Assembly: GCA_046728035.1 (NCBI GenBank)
Contig: JBKPDT010000252.1
Span: 1 to 15,154, forward strand
Direction: 5' to 3'
DNA length: 15,154 nt
Source of the DNA: DASRWT01 sp046728035
GTDB lineage: Bacteria; Methylomirabilota; Methylomirabilia; Rokubacteriales; CSP1-6
Part shown: positions 5,972 to 13,317 of the stretch, one piece after another
How the letters are laid out: every line of letters begins with the position of its first letter
How positions within the stretch are numbered: position 1 is the first letter of the stretch
Notes under the pieces: generated by a model
Told to the model about the DNA's origin: nothing
What the model saw: only the letters and a program-made list of their open reading frames with translations
Database searches by the model: none
Program-made: the position numbers and the translations under genes

Positions 5972-6862
5972 ATGCGTGTCTTCCGGTCCCTCGCTCTCGC
6001 CGCGCTCGGCCTGCTCGTCCTCGCCGGTCCCGTCCCCGCCGCCGATCCCTCCTGGCCGAAGGAGCTGACCTTCGCGCTCCTGTCCACCGAGAACGCCGCG
6101 GAGATCACGCGACGTTGGGGCCCCATCCTCGCCCAGCTGGAAAAGGATCTGGGCGTCAAGGTCAAGTCCGCCACCGCCACCGACTACCGCGGCAGCATCG
6201 AGGCGCTCAAGTTCCGGAAGGCGGACATCGGCCACCTCGGACCCAAGTCCTACGTGGAGGCCTCCAACAACAACTACGCCAACGTAGAGCCGGTGGCCCA
6301 GCTTCGGCTCGCCAATGGCTCGCTCGGCTACCGCTCCTGCCTCATCGTGCACTCGGACTCGGACGTGTTCGGCCCCGAGGACCTCGCGGGAAAGACCTTT
6401 GCCTTCAACGATCCCAACTCGACCTCGGGCTACCTCGTGCCCTCCACCTTCTTCATGATGGAGATGGGCGTGGATCCCAAGAAGCTCTTCTCGAAGGTGA
6501 CCTTCTCGGGCTCGCACGAGGCCTCCATCCTCGCCGTCGCCAACAAGAAGGTCGAGGTGGCCTCCACCAATATCCCGGACCTCCAGCAGCTCACCCGGGA
6601 GAACAAGGTGCCGCGGGGGAGCCTGCGCGTGATCTGGGTGTCCAAGCTCATCCCCAACGACCCCGTCGTGGTGCGCAAGGACCTCCCGGCCAGCCTCCGC
6701 GCGGCGATCCAGGAGTCGCTGGTCACCATGCGGGAGCGCAACGCCGACGTCTTCAAGGAGATCGGTGCCTGGCTGGGCGGGTTCGTCGCCGCGGACGACG
6801 GCAAGTATCAGGTGATCCGCGAGCTCAACGAGACTGCCCGGAAGCTGGCGGCTCAGAAGTAG
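5972..6862 (+). CDS. phnD: Phosphonate-binding periplasmic protein PhnD
   Basis: A 296-residue solute-binding protein that delivers phosphonate to PhnE/PhnC. The N-terminus is a classic Sec signal peptide: MRVFR, a hydrophobic core LALAALGLLVLAG, and a likely cleavage after VPAA near residue 24. The mature part starts like other PhnD proteins (LTFALLSTENAAEITRRWGP) and carries TDYRGSIEALKFRKADIGHLGP and AFNDPNSTSGYLVPS, the conserved ligand-pocket segments of this family. No lipobox Cys is present, so it should be soluble periplasmic (or exported) rather than a lipoprotein. It has its own strong ribosome site and 10-bp gaps on both sides. The ligand range (2-aminoethylphosphonate, methylphosphonate, others) cannot be read from sequence. 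Confidence 0.95.
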   Translation: MRVFRSLALAALGLLVLAGPVPAADPSWPKELTFALLSTENAAEITRRWGPILAQLEKDLGVKVKSATATDYRGSIEALKFRKADIGHLGPKSYVEASNNNYANVEPVAQLRLANGSLGYRSCLIVHSDSDVFGPEDLAGKTFAFNDPNSTSGYLVPSTFFMMEMGVDPKKLFSKVTFSGSHEASILAVANKKVEVASTNIPDLQQLTRENKVPRGSLRVIWVSKLIPNDPVVVRKDLPASLRAAIQESLVTMRERNADVFKEIGAWLGGFVAADDGKYQVIRELNETARKLAAQK

Positions 6863-6872
6863 CGGGCGGCCG

Positions 6873-7316
6873 ATGGACGTCGAGCGGCGCCGGCGCTGGA
6901 TGTCGATCCTGGCCACTGCCGCGCCCCGCAGTCTCGAGTCGGCATGGGAGCGCCTGGATCCGCGGCCGGACTACGCCTTCCTCAGGAAGCCGGAGGTGGG
7001 GCTGGTGATGGTCCGGGGCCGGGCGGGCGGCACCGGCACCCGGTTCAATCTGGGCGAGCTGCCGGTCACCCGATGCTCGGTCCGCCTCGGCGACGGCACC
7101 GCGGGCCATGCCTACGTGGGCGGGCGTGACCTGCGTCACTCGGAGCTGGCGGCGGTGTTCGACGCCCTCCTCCAGGACGGGGCCCGCCGCCCCGAGCTCG
7201 AGGCGCGTCTGATCGAGCCGCTGGAGGCCTTCCGCGAAGCCCGGCGGCTCGCATCGGCGGCGCGCTCCGCGCCTACGCGCGTGGACTTCTTCACCATGGT
7301 GCGAGGGGAGGAATGA
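6873..7316 (+). CDS. phnG: C-P lyase core subunit PhnG
   Basis: A 147-residue small subunit of the PhnGHIJ core complex. It aligns by eye with E. coli PhnG over RRRWMSILA at the start, then EVGLVMVRGRAGGTGTRFNLGE, VTRCSVRLGDGTAGHAYVGGRD and HSELAAVFDALLQD, which are the conserved family blocks. With PhnH, PhnI and PhnL it makes the ribose-1-phosphonate triphosphate from ATP and phosphonate. It begins the catalytic half of the operon 10 bp after phnD, with only a weak GGGCGG as ribosome site, and its stop overlaps phnH as ATGA. Length is normal for the family (about 150). Confidence 0.95.
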   Translation: MDVERRRRWMSILATAAPRSLESAWERLDPRPDYAFLRKPEVGLVMVRGRAGGTGTRFNLGELPVTRCSVRLGDGTAGHAYVGGRDLRHSELAAVFDALLQDGARRPELEARLIEPLEAFREARRLASAARSAPTRVDFFTMVRGEE

Positions 7317-7897
7317 GCGTCCGCCCCGGCCTGGCCGACCCGGTGCTCGACGCGCAGCGGATCTTTCGCGGGGTGCTGGACGCCGTGGCGCATCCCGGCC
7401 GCATCGTCTTCCTGCCGCCGCCGCCGGAGCCGCCGGCTCCGCTGGTGCCGGCGACGGCGGCCATCGCCTTGACCCTCCTCGACTACGAGACGCCGATCTG
7501 GCTGGATCAGCGCGCCCGCACGGACGAGGTGGTCGCTTACCTGCGCTTCCACTGCGGCGCCCCTCTGGCCGCCCTGCCGCGGTCCGCGGCCTTTGCGCTG
7601 ATCGCGGATGCCGGGGACCTGCCCTCGCTGGACGATTTCGATCTCGGGAGCGACGAGTACCCCGACCGATCTACCACGGTGATCGTCCAGGTCTCGGGAT
7701 TTCGCGCCGGCATCGGCCGCCGCCTGAGCGGCCCCGGCATAGATGGCGAGCGCCGGCTCGAGGTTCAAGGGATGTCGGACTGGATCTGGCGGATGTGGGT
7801 GGAAAACCATGCGCTCTTGCCTCGAGGGGTCGATCTCCTGCTCACCGCGGATTCGCGCGTCGTGGCCTTGCCGCGCACCACCCAGGTGGAGGGCTGA
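7313..7897 (+). CDS. phnH: C-P lyase core subunit PhnH
   Basis: A 194-residue subunit that sits on the PhnGIJ core and belongs to a fold resembling PLP-dependent transferases without the cofactor. Conserved blocks seen are LDAQRIFRGVLDAVAHPGRI near the start, LTLLDYETPIWLD, VVAYLRFHCGAPLA, TTVIVQVSGF, LSGPGIDGERRL and the C-terminal GVDLLLTADSRVVALPRTT. Start ATG 7313 overlaps the phnG stop. The stop is followed by a single base before phnI. Length equals that of E. coli PhnH (194), with no sign of truncation. Confidence 0.95.
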   Translation: MSVRPGLADPVLDAQRIFRGVLDAVAHPGRIVFLPPPPEPPAPLVPATAAIALTLLDYETPIWLDQRARTDEVVAYLRFHCGAPLAALPRSAAFALIADAGDLPSLDDFDLGSDEYPDRSTTVIVQVSGFRAGIGRRLSGPGIDGERRLEVQGMSDWIWRMWVENHALLPRGVDLLLTADSRVVALPRTTQVEG

Positions 7898-7898
7898 C

Positions 7899-9002
7899 AT
7901 GTACGTCGCCGTCAAGGGCGGGGAGCAGGCCATCGAGGCGGCCCACCGGCTCCTCGCCGAGGATCGGCGAGGCGATCCGGCGGTGCCCGAGCTGTCGCTG
8001 GAGCAGATTCAGCAGCAGCTGAGCCATGCGGTGGACCGAGTCATGAGCGAGGGCTCGCTCTACGACCGGCAGCTCGCGGCCCTCGCCATCAAACAGGCGG
8101 CGGGTGACCTGATCGAAGCGGTGTTCCTCATCCGCGCCTACCGGACGACGTTGCCCCGGTTCGGGGTGACGCGGCCCCTGGATACCGGCGCCATGACCGT
8201 GCGCCGTCGGATCTCGGCGACCTTCAAGGACCTTCCCGGCGGGCAGATCCTGGGCCCCACGTTCGACTATACCCACCGGCTGCTCGACTTCGAGCTCGTC
8301 GGTGGCGAGCGTCTTGACGACCCCGGCACCGTGGCACCGCCGGCCGACCCGCTTCGCGTGAGCGCGCGCGAGCCGCTCCCGCGCGTGGTCGATCTCCTCG
8401 ACCGCGAGGGGCTCATCGAACCCGAGGCGCCCGACGCGGAGGACCGCCGGGTGGGCGACCTCACCCGCGAGCCCCTGATATTCCCGGCGGAGCGCGACGT
8501 CAGGCTCCAGAGTCTCGCGCGCGGCGACGAGGGCTTCCTCCTCGCGCTCGGATATGCCACCCAGCGCGGCTATGGACGTAATCACCCCTTCGCGGGCGAG
8601 ATCCGGCTGGGCGAGGTCACGGTCGAGCTCGTGCCCGAGGAGCTCGGCTTCGCGATCGAGATCGCCGAGGTCACGGTCACCGAGTGTCAGATGGTGAACC
8701 AGTTCAAGGGTTCGCTGTCCGCGCCGCCGCAGTTCACCCGCGGCTATGGGCTGGCCTTCGGTCATGCCGAGCGCAAGGCGATGGCGATGGCCCTCGTGGA
8801 TCGCGCGCTCCGCGCCGCCGAGCTAGGCGAGGAGACGGCCTCGCCGTCTCAGGATCAGGAGTTCGTCCTCTATCACGGGGACAACGTCGAGGCCTCGGGC
8901 TTCGTCCAGCATCTCAAGCTGCCCCACTACGTCGACTTCCAGTCGGAGCTGGTGCTCTTGCGCACGCTTCGAGCCCAGGCCGGCGCGAGGCCGGAAGCAT
9001 GA
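7899..9002 (+). CDS. phnI: C-P lyase subunit PhnI (nucleosidase-like)
   Basis: A 367-residue protein, the subunit with ribosyl-transfer/nucleosidase activity that attacks the N-glycosidic bond of ATP. Start ATG 7899 (MYVAVKGGEQAIEAAHRLL) matches the family N-terminus and has GGTGGAGGG a few bases upstream; the frame is open from 7743 but that overlaps phnH. Later conserved blocks are EQIQQQLSHAVDRVMSEGSL, AAGDLIEAVFLIRAYRTT, ATFKDLPGGQILGPTFDYTH, LALGYATQRGYGRNHPF, LGEVTVELVPEELGFAIEI and TECQMVNQFKG. Its stop overlaps the phnJ start as ATGA, in keeping with the equal stoichiometry of I and J in the core complex. Confidence 0.96.
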   Translation: MYVAVKGGEQAIEAAHRLLAEDRRGDPAVPELSLEQIQQQLSHAVDRVMSEGSLYDRQLAALAIKQAAGDLIEAVFLIRAYRTTLPRFGVTRPLDTGAMTVRRRISATFKDLPGGQILGPTFDYTHRLLDFELVGGERLDDPGTVAPPADPLRVSAREPLPRVVDLLDREGLIEPEAPDAEDRRVGDLTREPLIFPAERDVRLQSLARGDEGFLLALGYATQRGYGRNHPFAGEIRLGEVTVELVPEELGFAIEIAEVTVTECQMVNQFKGSLSAPPQFTRGYGLAFGHAERKAMAMALVDRALRAAELGEETASPSQDQEFVLYHGDNVEASGFVQHLKLPHYVDFQSELVLLRTLRAQAGARPEA

Positions 9003-9829
9003 GCGGCTACAACTTCGCCTTCCTCGACGAGCAGACCAAACGGATGATACGGAGGTCGATCCTCAAGGCGGTGGCCATTCCCGGCTACCAGGTCCCCTTC
9101 GGCAGCCGCGAGATGCCCTTGTCCTACGGCTGGGGTACGGGCGGCGTGCAGATCACCGCCAGCCTTATCGGGCCCGACGATGTCCTCAAGGTGATCGACC
9201 AGGGCGCCGACGACACCACCAATGCCGTGAGCATCCGGAAGTTCTTCGAGCGCACCACCGGGGTCCGGACGACGACGCGCACCGTCGAGGCCACCCTGAT
9301 CCAGACACGCCATCGCATCCCCGAGACGCCGCTGCGGGCCGGGCAGGTGCTCGTCTTCCAGGTGCCCATCCCCGAGCCGCTGCGCTGGCTCGAGCCCCGC
9401 GAGGCGGAGACGCGGAAGATGCACGCCCTCGAGGACTACGGCGTCATGCACGTCCGGCTCTACGAGGACATCACCCGTCACGGCAAGGTGGCCCAGACCT
9501 ACGACTATCCGGTGCGGGTGGACGGCCGCTACCTCATGCGGCCCTCGCCCATCCCCAAGTTCGACAACCCCAAGCTGGACCGCAACCCCGCCCTGCTGCT
9601 CTTCGGGGCGGGACGCGAGAAGCGCATCTACGCGGTGCCGCCGCACACGGCGGTCAAGAGCCTGGACTTCGAGGACCATCCGTTCGAGGTCGAGACCTGG
9701 GAGCAGCCCTGCGCGCTCTGCGGCGCCGCCGGCGTCTTTCTGGACGAGATCATCGTGGACGACAAGGGCGGCCGGCTCTTCATCTGCTCCGATACCGACC
9801 ACTGCGGAGAGCGGCGGAGCGCGCGATGA
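8999..9829 (+). CDS. phnJ: C-P lyase radical-SAM enzyme PhnJ
   Basis: A 276-residue enzyme that breaks the carbon-phosphorus bond of ribose-1-phosphonate 5-phosphate to give an alkane and 5-phosphoribosyl 1,2-cyclic phosphate. All four conserved cysteines are present at 238, 241, 263 and 269 in exactly the CX2CX21CX5C spacing known for E. coli PhnJ (241, 244, 266, 272): three hold the [4Fe-4S] cluster and the last is the thiyl-radical Cys. The glycyl-radical Gly is Gly29 in IPGYQVPFGSREMP (Gly32 in E. coli). Other near-invariant parts are YGWGTGGVQITASLIG, KVIDQGADDTTNAVSIR, IQTRHRIPETPL and FGAGREKRIYAVPP. It should be catalytically complete. ATGA overlaps join it to phnI and phnK. Confidence 0.98.
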   Translation: MSGYNFAFLDEQTKRMIRRSILKAVAIPGYQVPFGSREMPLSYGWGTGGVQITASLIGPDDVLKVIDQGADDTTNAVSIRKFFERTTGVRTTTRTVEATLIQTRHRIPETPLRAGQVLVFQVPIPEPLRWLEPREAETRKMHALEDYGVMHVRLYEDITRHGKVAQTYDYPVRVDGRYLMRPSPIPKFDNPKLDRNPALLLFGAGREKRIYAVPPHTAVKSLDFEDHPFEVETWEQPCALCGAAGVFLDEIIVDDKGGRLFICSDTDHCGERRSAR

Positions 9830-10605
9830 CCGTCGAGCGGCCGCTGCTGAGCGTGCGCGGGCTCGGGAAGCGCTACGGCGCGCAGGTGGGGTGCCTCGAC
9901 GTGGGCTTCGACCTCTGGCCCGGCGAGGTGCTCGGGATGGTCGGCGAGTCGGGATCCGGCAAGACCACGGTGCTGAGCTGCCTCGCGGGCTCGGTGGAGG
10001 CCAGCGCCGGCACCGCGGAGTTCCTCATGCGGGACGGCCGGCTGGTGGACGTGCTGCGGATGCCCGAGCCGGCCCGGCGACGCCTGCTCCGCACCGACTG
10101 GGGCATCGTCCACCAGAACCCCCGGGACGGCCTTCGCATGTCGGTGACGGCGGGCGCCAATGTCGGCGAGCGCCTCATGGCGGTGGGCGCGCGCCACTAC
10201 GGGCGGATCCGGCAGGCGGCGCAGGACTGGCTGACCACCGTGGAGATTCAGGCGGACCGGGTCGACGACCTCCCTGCCACCTTTTCCGGCGGAATGCAGC
10301 AGCGCCTGCAGATCGCCCGCAACCTGGTGACGAAGCCGCGGCTGGTGCTCATGGACGAGCCCACCGGCGGGCTCGACGTCTCGGTGCAGGCCCGGCTGCT
10401 CGACCTCTTGCGCGGGCTGGTGGCCGAGCTGGGGCTGTCCGCCATCGTCGTCACCCACGATCTCGCGGTGGTCCGCCTCCTCGCCCATCGCCTCGTCGTG
10501 ATGCGCGGGGGCGAGGTCGTGGAGTCGGGGCTAACCGACCAGGTGCTGGACGACCCGCAGCACGAGTACACCCAGCTGCTCGTCTCCTCCGTCCTTCACC
10601 CATGA
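9826..10605 (+). CDS. phnK: C-P lyase system ABC-type ATPase PhnK
   Basis: A 259-residue soluble ABC protein that docks on the PhnJ side of the core complex. Walker A is GESGSGKTT (40-48), with a Q-loop at IVHQNPRDGLRM (94-105), signature FSGGMQQRLQIARNL (153-167), Walker B LVLMDEPTGGLDVSVQ (173-188), D-loop LDVS and H-loop VVTHDLAVV. GLRMSVTAG after the Q-loop and the VSVQARLLDLLR following Walker B are typical of PhnK and of the oligopeptide-type ATPases it resembles. No permease accompanies it, which fits a role in the lyase rather than in transport. It overlaps phnJ and phnL by ATGA at each end. Confidence 0.95.
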   Translation: MTVERPLLSVRGLGKRYGAQVGCLDVGFDLWPGEVLGMVGESGSGKTTVLSCLAGSVEASAGTAEFLMRDGRLVDVLRMPEPARRRLLRTDWGIVHQNPRDGLRMSVTAGANVGERLMAVGARHYGRIRQAAQDWLTTVEIQADRVDDLPATFSGGMQQRLQIARNLVTKPRLVLMDEPTGGLDVSVQARLLDLLRGLVAELGLSAIVVTHDLAVVRLLAHRLVVMRGGEVVESGLTDQVLDDPQHEYTQLLVSSVLHP

Positions 10606-11291
10606 CGCCGCTGACGATCCGTCGGGTGGAGAAGACCTTCGTCCTCCACGTCCAGGGAGGCGCGCGGCTGTCCGTCCTGCGTGGGGTGAGCCTCACCGTG
10701 GACGCGGGGGAGTGCGCCGTGCTCGCCGACCCATCGGGATCGGGAAAGAGCACGCTGCTCCGGTCGGTCTACGGGAACTACAAGCCGCAGGCGGGCGAGA
10801 TCCTCGTCCGGCACGGCGCCGAAATGGTGGACATCGTCTCCGCTCCTCCGCGCCGGGTCCTCGACGTCCGCCGCCACACCGTCGGCTACGTGAGCCAGTT
10901 CCTCCGGGTGGTCCCCCGCGTGCCCACGGAGGACGTGGTGGCGGAGCCGCTGCGCGAGAGGGGCATGGAGCGGGAGGAGGCGCGCGGCCGGGCGCGTGCC
11001 CTGCTCGAGCGGCTGCGCATCCCCGAGCGGCTGTGGGGGCTGTCGCCGGTAACGTTCTCGGGTGGCGAGCAGCAGCGGGTGAACGTGGCGCGCGTCTTCG
11101 TGGCGCACTACCCGGTCCTGCTCCTCGACGAGCCCACCGCCTCGCTCGACGCGGAGAGCCGGGCGGCGGTGGTGGGAGTGATCCGGGAGGCGCGCGCGGG
11201 GGGCGCGGCCATCCTGGGCATCGTGCACGACCCCGCGGTGCGCGCGGAGATCGCGACGCGCATCGTCAGCCTCGAGGAAATGGCGGCATGA
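10602..11291 (+). CDS. phnL: C-P lyase system ABC-type ATPase PhnL (P-loop first Gly replaced by Asp)
   Basis: A 229-residue ABC protein that acts with PhnG, PhnH and PhnI in forming ribose-1-phosphonate triphosphate and is part of the PhnK/PhnL pair on the core complex. The order of motifs is Walker A ADPSGSGKSTLLRS (42-55), YVSQFLRVVPRV (Q-loop, 96-107), signature FSGGEQQRVNVAR (152-164), Walker B LLLDEPTASLD (173-183) and H-loop IVHDPAVR. The first Gly of GxxxxGK[ST] is Asp43 (codon 10728-10730, GAC), although Gly48, Lys49 and Ser50 are kept. Family members normally have Gly there. Reading frame and length are otherwise normal, so this is a substitution or a single-base error and not a broken gene. 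ATGA overlaps join it to phnK and phnM. Confidence 0.95.
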   Translation: MTPLTIRRVEKTFVLHVQGGARLSVLRGVSLTVDAGECAVLADPSGSGKSTLLRSVYGNYKPQAGEILVRHGAEMVDIVSAPPRRVLDVRRHTVGYVSQFLRVVPRVPTEDVVAEPLRERGMEREEARGRARALLERLRIPERLWGLSPVTFSGGEQQRVNVARVFVAHYPVLLLDEPTASLDAESRAAVVGVIREARAGGAAILGIVHDPAVRAEIATRIVSLEEMAA

Positions 11292-12427
11292 GCAGCGAAT
11301 GGGTCCTGACCAATGCGCAGATCGTCACCCGGGATCAGGTCATCACGGGCTCGCTGTGTGTGGTCGGCGGCGCCATCGCGGAGGTTTCGACCGGGCCCTC
11401 CCGGCTCCGCAGCGCGCTCGACCTCGAGGGCGACTTCCTCCTGCCCGGCCTCGTCGAGCTCCACACCGACATGCTGGAGAAGCACGCGGTGCCCCGCCCG
11501 AAGGTCGCGTGGCCGCTGCTCGCCTCGGTGATGGCCCATGACGCCCAGCTCGCCGCTGCCGGCATCACCACCGTCCTGGACGGGCTCGCGGTCGGGTACG
11601 TGGTGGACACCTTCGAGCGGCCCCGCGACCCGAGGCCCTTCGCCGAGGCCCTCCGCCACGCCCAGGATGCCGGGCTCCTCCGCGCCGAGCACTTCTTCCA
11701 CATGCGCTGCGAGGTGAGCACCCAGCACGTGGTGGAGGACTTCGAGCCCTTCGTGGAGAGCCCGCTCGTCCGGCTCGTGTCCCTGATGGACCACACGCCC
11801 GGACAACGTCAATTTGTCCGAATAGACAAGTACCGCGAGTACAACCAGGGCAAGTACGGGCTCAGCGACGCGGAGATCACGGCGCTGATCGCCAAGCGCG
11901 GCGAGGACCAGGCGCGCTACGGCGAGGCCCATCGCGCCGCCATCGTGCGGCTCTGCGAGAAGCACGGGTTGCCCCTGGCCAGCCACGACGACGCCACCGC
12001 GCGGCACGTCGAGGAGGCCATGCAGGCCGGCGTGGTGATCGCCGAGTTCCCCACGACCATCGAGGCGGCGGCGGCCGCTCGCACGTACGGCCTCTCGGTG
12101 GTGGCGGGAGCGCCCAACCTCGTGCTCGGAGGCTCGCATTCGGGCAATGTGTCGGCAGCCGACCTGGCCGCGGCCGGGTTGCTGGACATCCTGTCCTCCG
12201 ACTACGTGCCGGCGAGCCTGCTCCACGCCGCCTTCCTCCTGCGCCAGCAGGGATTGACCCTCCCCGCCGCGGTCGCCACGGTGACGGCGACGCCGGCGGA
12301 GCGCGTGGCCCTGCCCGACCGGGGCGAGATCGTGGCGAGCAAGCGCGCGGACCTTCTCCGCGTCCGCGTGGTCGAGGACCTGCCGGTGGTGAGAGGGGTC
12401 TGGCGGGGTGGGTGTCGTGTCGCGTGA
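11288..12427 (+). CDS. phnM: Alpha-D-ribose 1-methylphosphonate 5-triphosphate diphosphatase PhnM
   Basis: A 379-residue amidohydrolase-superfamily enzyme that removes pyrophosphate from the ribose-1-phosphonate 5-triphosphate before PhnJ acts. The N-terminal beta domain (VLTNAQIVTRDQVITGSLCV) leads to LLPGLVELHTDMLEKHAVPRP, with metal ligands His59 and Asp61 and the PhnM-specific EKH. Further family blocks are FFHMRCEVS, VSLMDHTPGQRQF, LPLASHDDAT, AEFPTTIEAA, GAPNLVLGGSHSGNVSA and LSSDYVPASLLHAAF (metal Asp), and the C-terminal RGEIVASKRADLLRV typical of amidohydrolases. It starts by ATGA overlap with phnL and ends by GTGA overlap with the IMPase gene. Length matches the family (about 378-390). 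Confidence 0.97.
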   Translation: MSSEWVLTNAQIVTRDQVITGSLCVVGGAIAEVSTGPSRLRSALDLEGDFLLPGLVELHTDMLEKHAVPRPKVAWPLLASVMAHDAQLAAAGITTVLDGLAVGYVVDTFERPRDPRPFAEALRHAQDAGLLRAEHFFHMRCEVSTQHVVEDFEPFVESPLVRLVSLMDHTPGQRQFVRIDKYREYNQGKYGLSDAEITALIAKRGEDQARYGEAHRAAIVRLCEKHGLPLASHDDATARHVEEAMQAGVVIAEFPTTIEAAAAARTYGLSVVAGAPNLVLGGSHSGNVSAADLAAAGLLDILSSDYVPASLLHAAFLLRQQGLTLPAAVATVTATPAERVALPDRGEIVASKRADLLRVRVVEDLPVVRGVWRGGCRVA

Positions 12428-13317
12428 CCGAGAACGCGGATCGGGGCCCCCGGGAGGCGCTGCGCGCGATCACGCGCGGCTCATCTGACATGGGACCGGC
12501 GGACGGGACCGCGTCGGAGCCGCGCCTCGAAGCGGCGGTGGCCCTGACACTCCGCGCGGGCCAAATGCTCATGGCGTTCTTCGAGCGGGTCCGGGTCGGC
12601 TGGAAGGACGACGACTCCATGGTCACCGACGCCGATCTCGCGGTCGAGGATCTCATCGCCGGGGAAATCGAGCGGGCCTTCCCCGGAGAGGCGATCTGGG
12701 GTGAGGAGCGGCGCCGGGCCGCGGTCCCGGACCGCCGGTACGCCTGGATCGTGGACCCGGTGGACGGCACCAACAACTTCGGCCGCGGCATGCCCGGCTT
12801 CTCGGTGTCCATCGGCGTGCTCCGCGACGGACGGCCGCTGGTGGGCGCCGTCTACGACCCGCTCGCGCGGCAGCTCTTCTCGGGCTCGGCGGGCGAAGGC
12901 GCCTGGCTCAATGGCCGGCCGCTCCGGATCGAGCCCGCCGCGCTGGGGCCGCGGTCGCTCTTCTCCATCCGCGCGCCCTACCCAAATGGCGTGCCGGCCT
13001 ATGTCTCCCGCTGGCTCGGGCGCTACCGGCTGCGGCGCCCGGGCTCGACCGCGCTCGCCCTCTGCTATGTCGCCACGGGGGCGCTCGCGTTCGTCCACGA
13101 CCATCGCGCCTCGCTCTGGGACATCGCGGGGGCGGCGCCCGTGCTGCACGGAGCAGGGGGCGTGCTCACCGACCCCGCGGGCGAGAACGTCTTCCCCGTG
13201 GAGCCCGACGCGCTCGCGAGCACGCCGATCGCCTTCCTCGCCGGGGATCCGATCGCCCACCACGAGAGCCTGTCCGACGTCCGGAACACGGAGGAGGAGG
13301 CCGCCCATGGGATTTGA
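12424..13317 (+). CDS. Inositol-monophosphatase-family sugar phosphatase
   Basis: A 297-residue member of the Mg-dependent, lithium-sensitive phosphatase superfamily (inositol monophosphatase, FBPase, CysQ, HisN). Signatures are WKDDDSMVTDADLAVE (60-75), WGEE with Glu94/Glu95, the metal site IVDPVDGTNNF (109-119) with Asp111, Asp114 and Thr116, and LWDIAGAAPVLHGAGG with Trp232-Asp233. All catalytic ligands are kept. GTG 12424 is chosen because it overlaps the phnM stop as GTGA, like the other junctions; GTG 12412 and ATG 12490 are alternatives, and the first 30 residues look unstructured. Tight coupling to phnM and the absence of phnN/phnP nearby suggest it acts on a ribose- or phosphonate-derived phosphate ester. 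Inositol monophosphate or PAP remain possible substrates. Confidence 0.92.
   Translation: MTENADRGPREALRAITRGSSDMGPADGTASEPRLEAAVALTLRAGQMLMAFFERVRVGWKDDDSMVTDADLAVEDLIAGEIERAFPGEAIWGEERRRAAVPDRRYAWIVDPVDGTNNFGRGMPGFSVSIGVLRDGRPLVGAVYDPLARQLFSGSAGEGAWLNGRPLRIEPAALGPRSLFSIRAPYPNGVPAYVSRWLGRYRLRRPGSTALALCYVATGALAFVHDHRASLWDIAGAAPVLHGAGGVLTDPAGENVFPVEPDALASTPIAFLAGDPIAHHESLSDVRNTEEEAAHGI
13289..13300 (+). promoter_or_regulatory. Ribosome binding site for phoX
   Basis: A GGAGGAGGAGG run inside the end of the IMPase gene lies 6 bases before ATG 13307. It fixes the phoX start 11 bases inside the IMPase gene, a longer overlap than the four-base ones elsewhere, and gives phoX its own strong initiation site. 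Confidence 0.75.

Noticed and set aside
10602..11291. phnL as a pseudogene because of the P-loop change
   Set aside because: The frame is full length with all other motifs intact and normal overlaps at both ends, so it is annotated as a gene with a substitution.
11801..11819. GGACAA...TTGTCC palindrome with locally AT-rich codons inside phnM
   Set aside because: It falls in the conserved HTPGQRQF stretch of PhnM, so it is probably coding coincidence rather than an operator.
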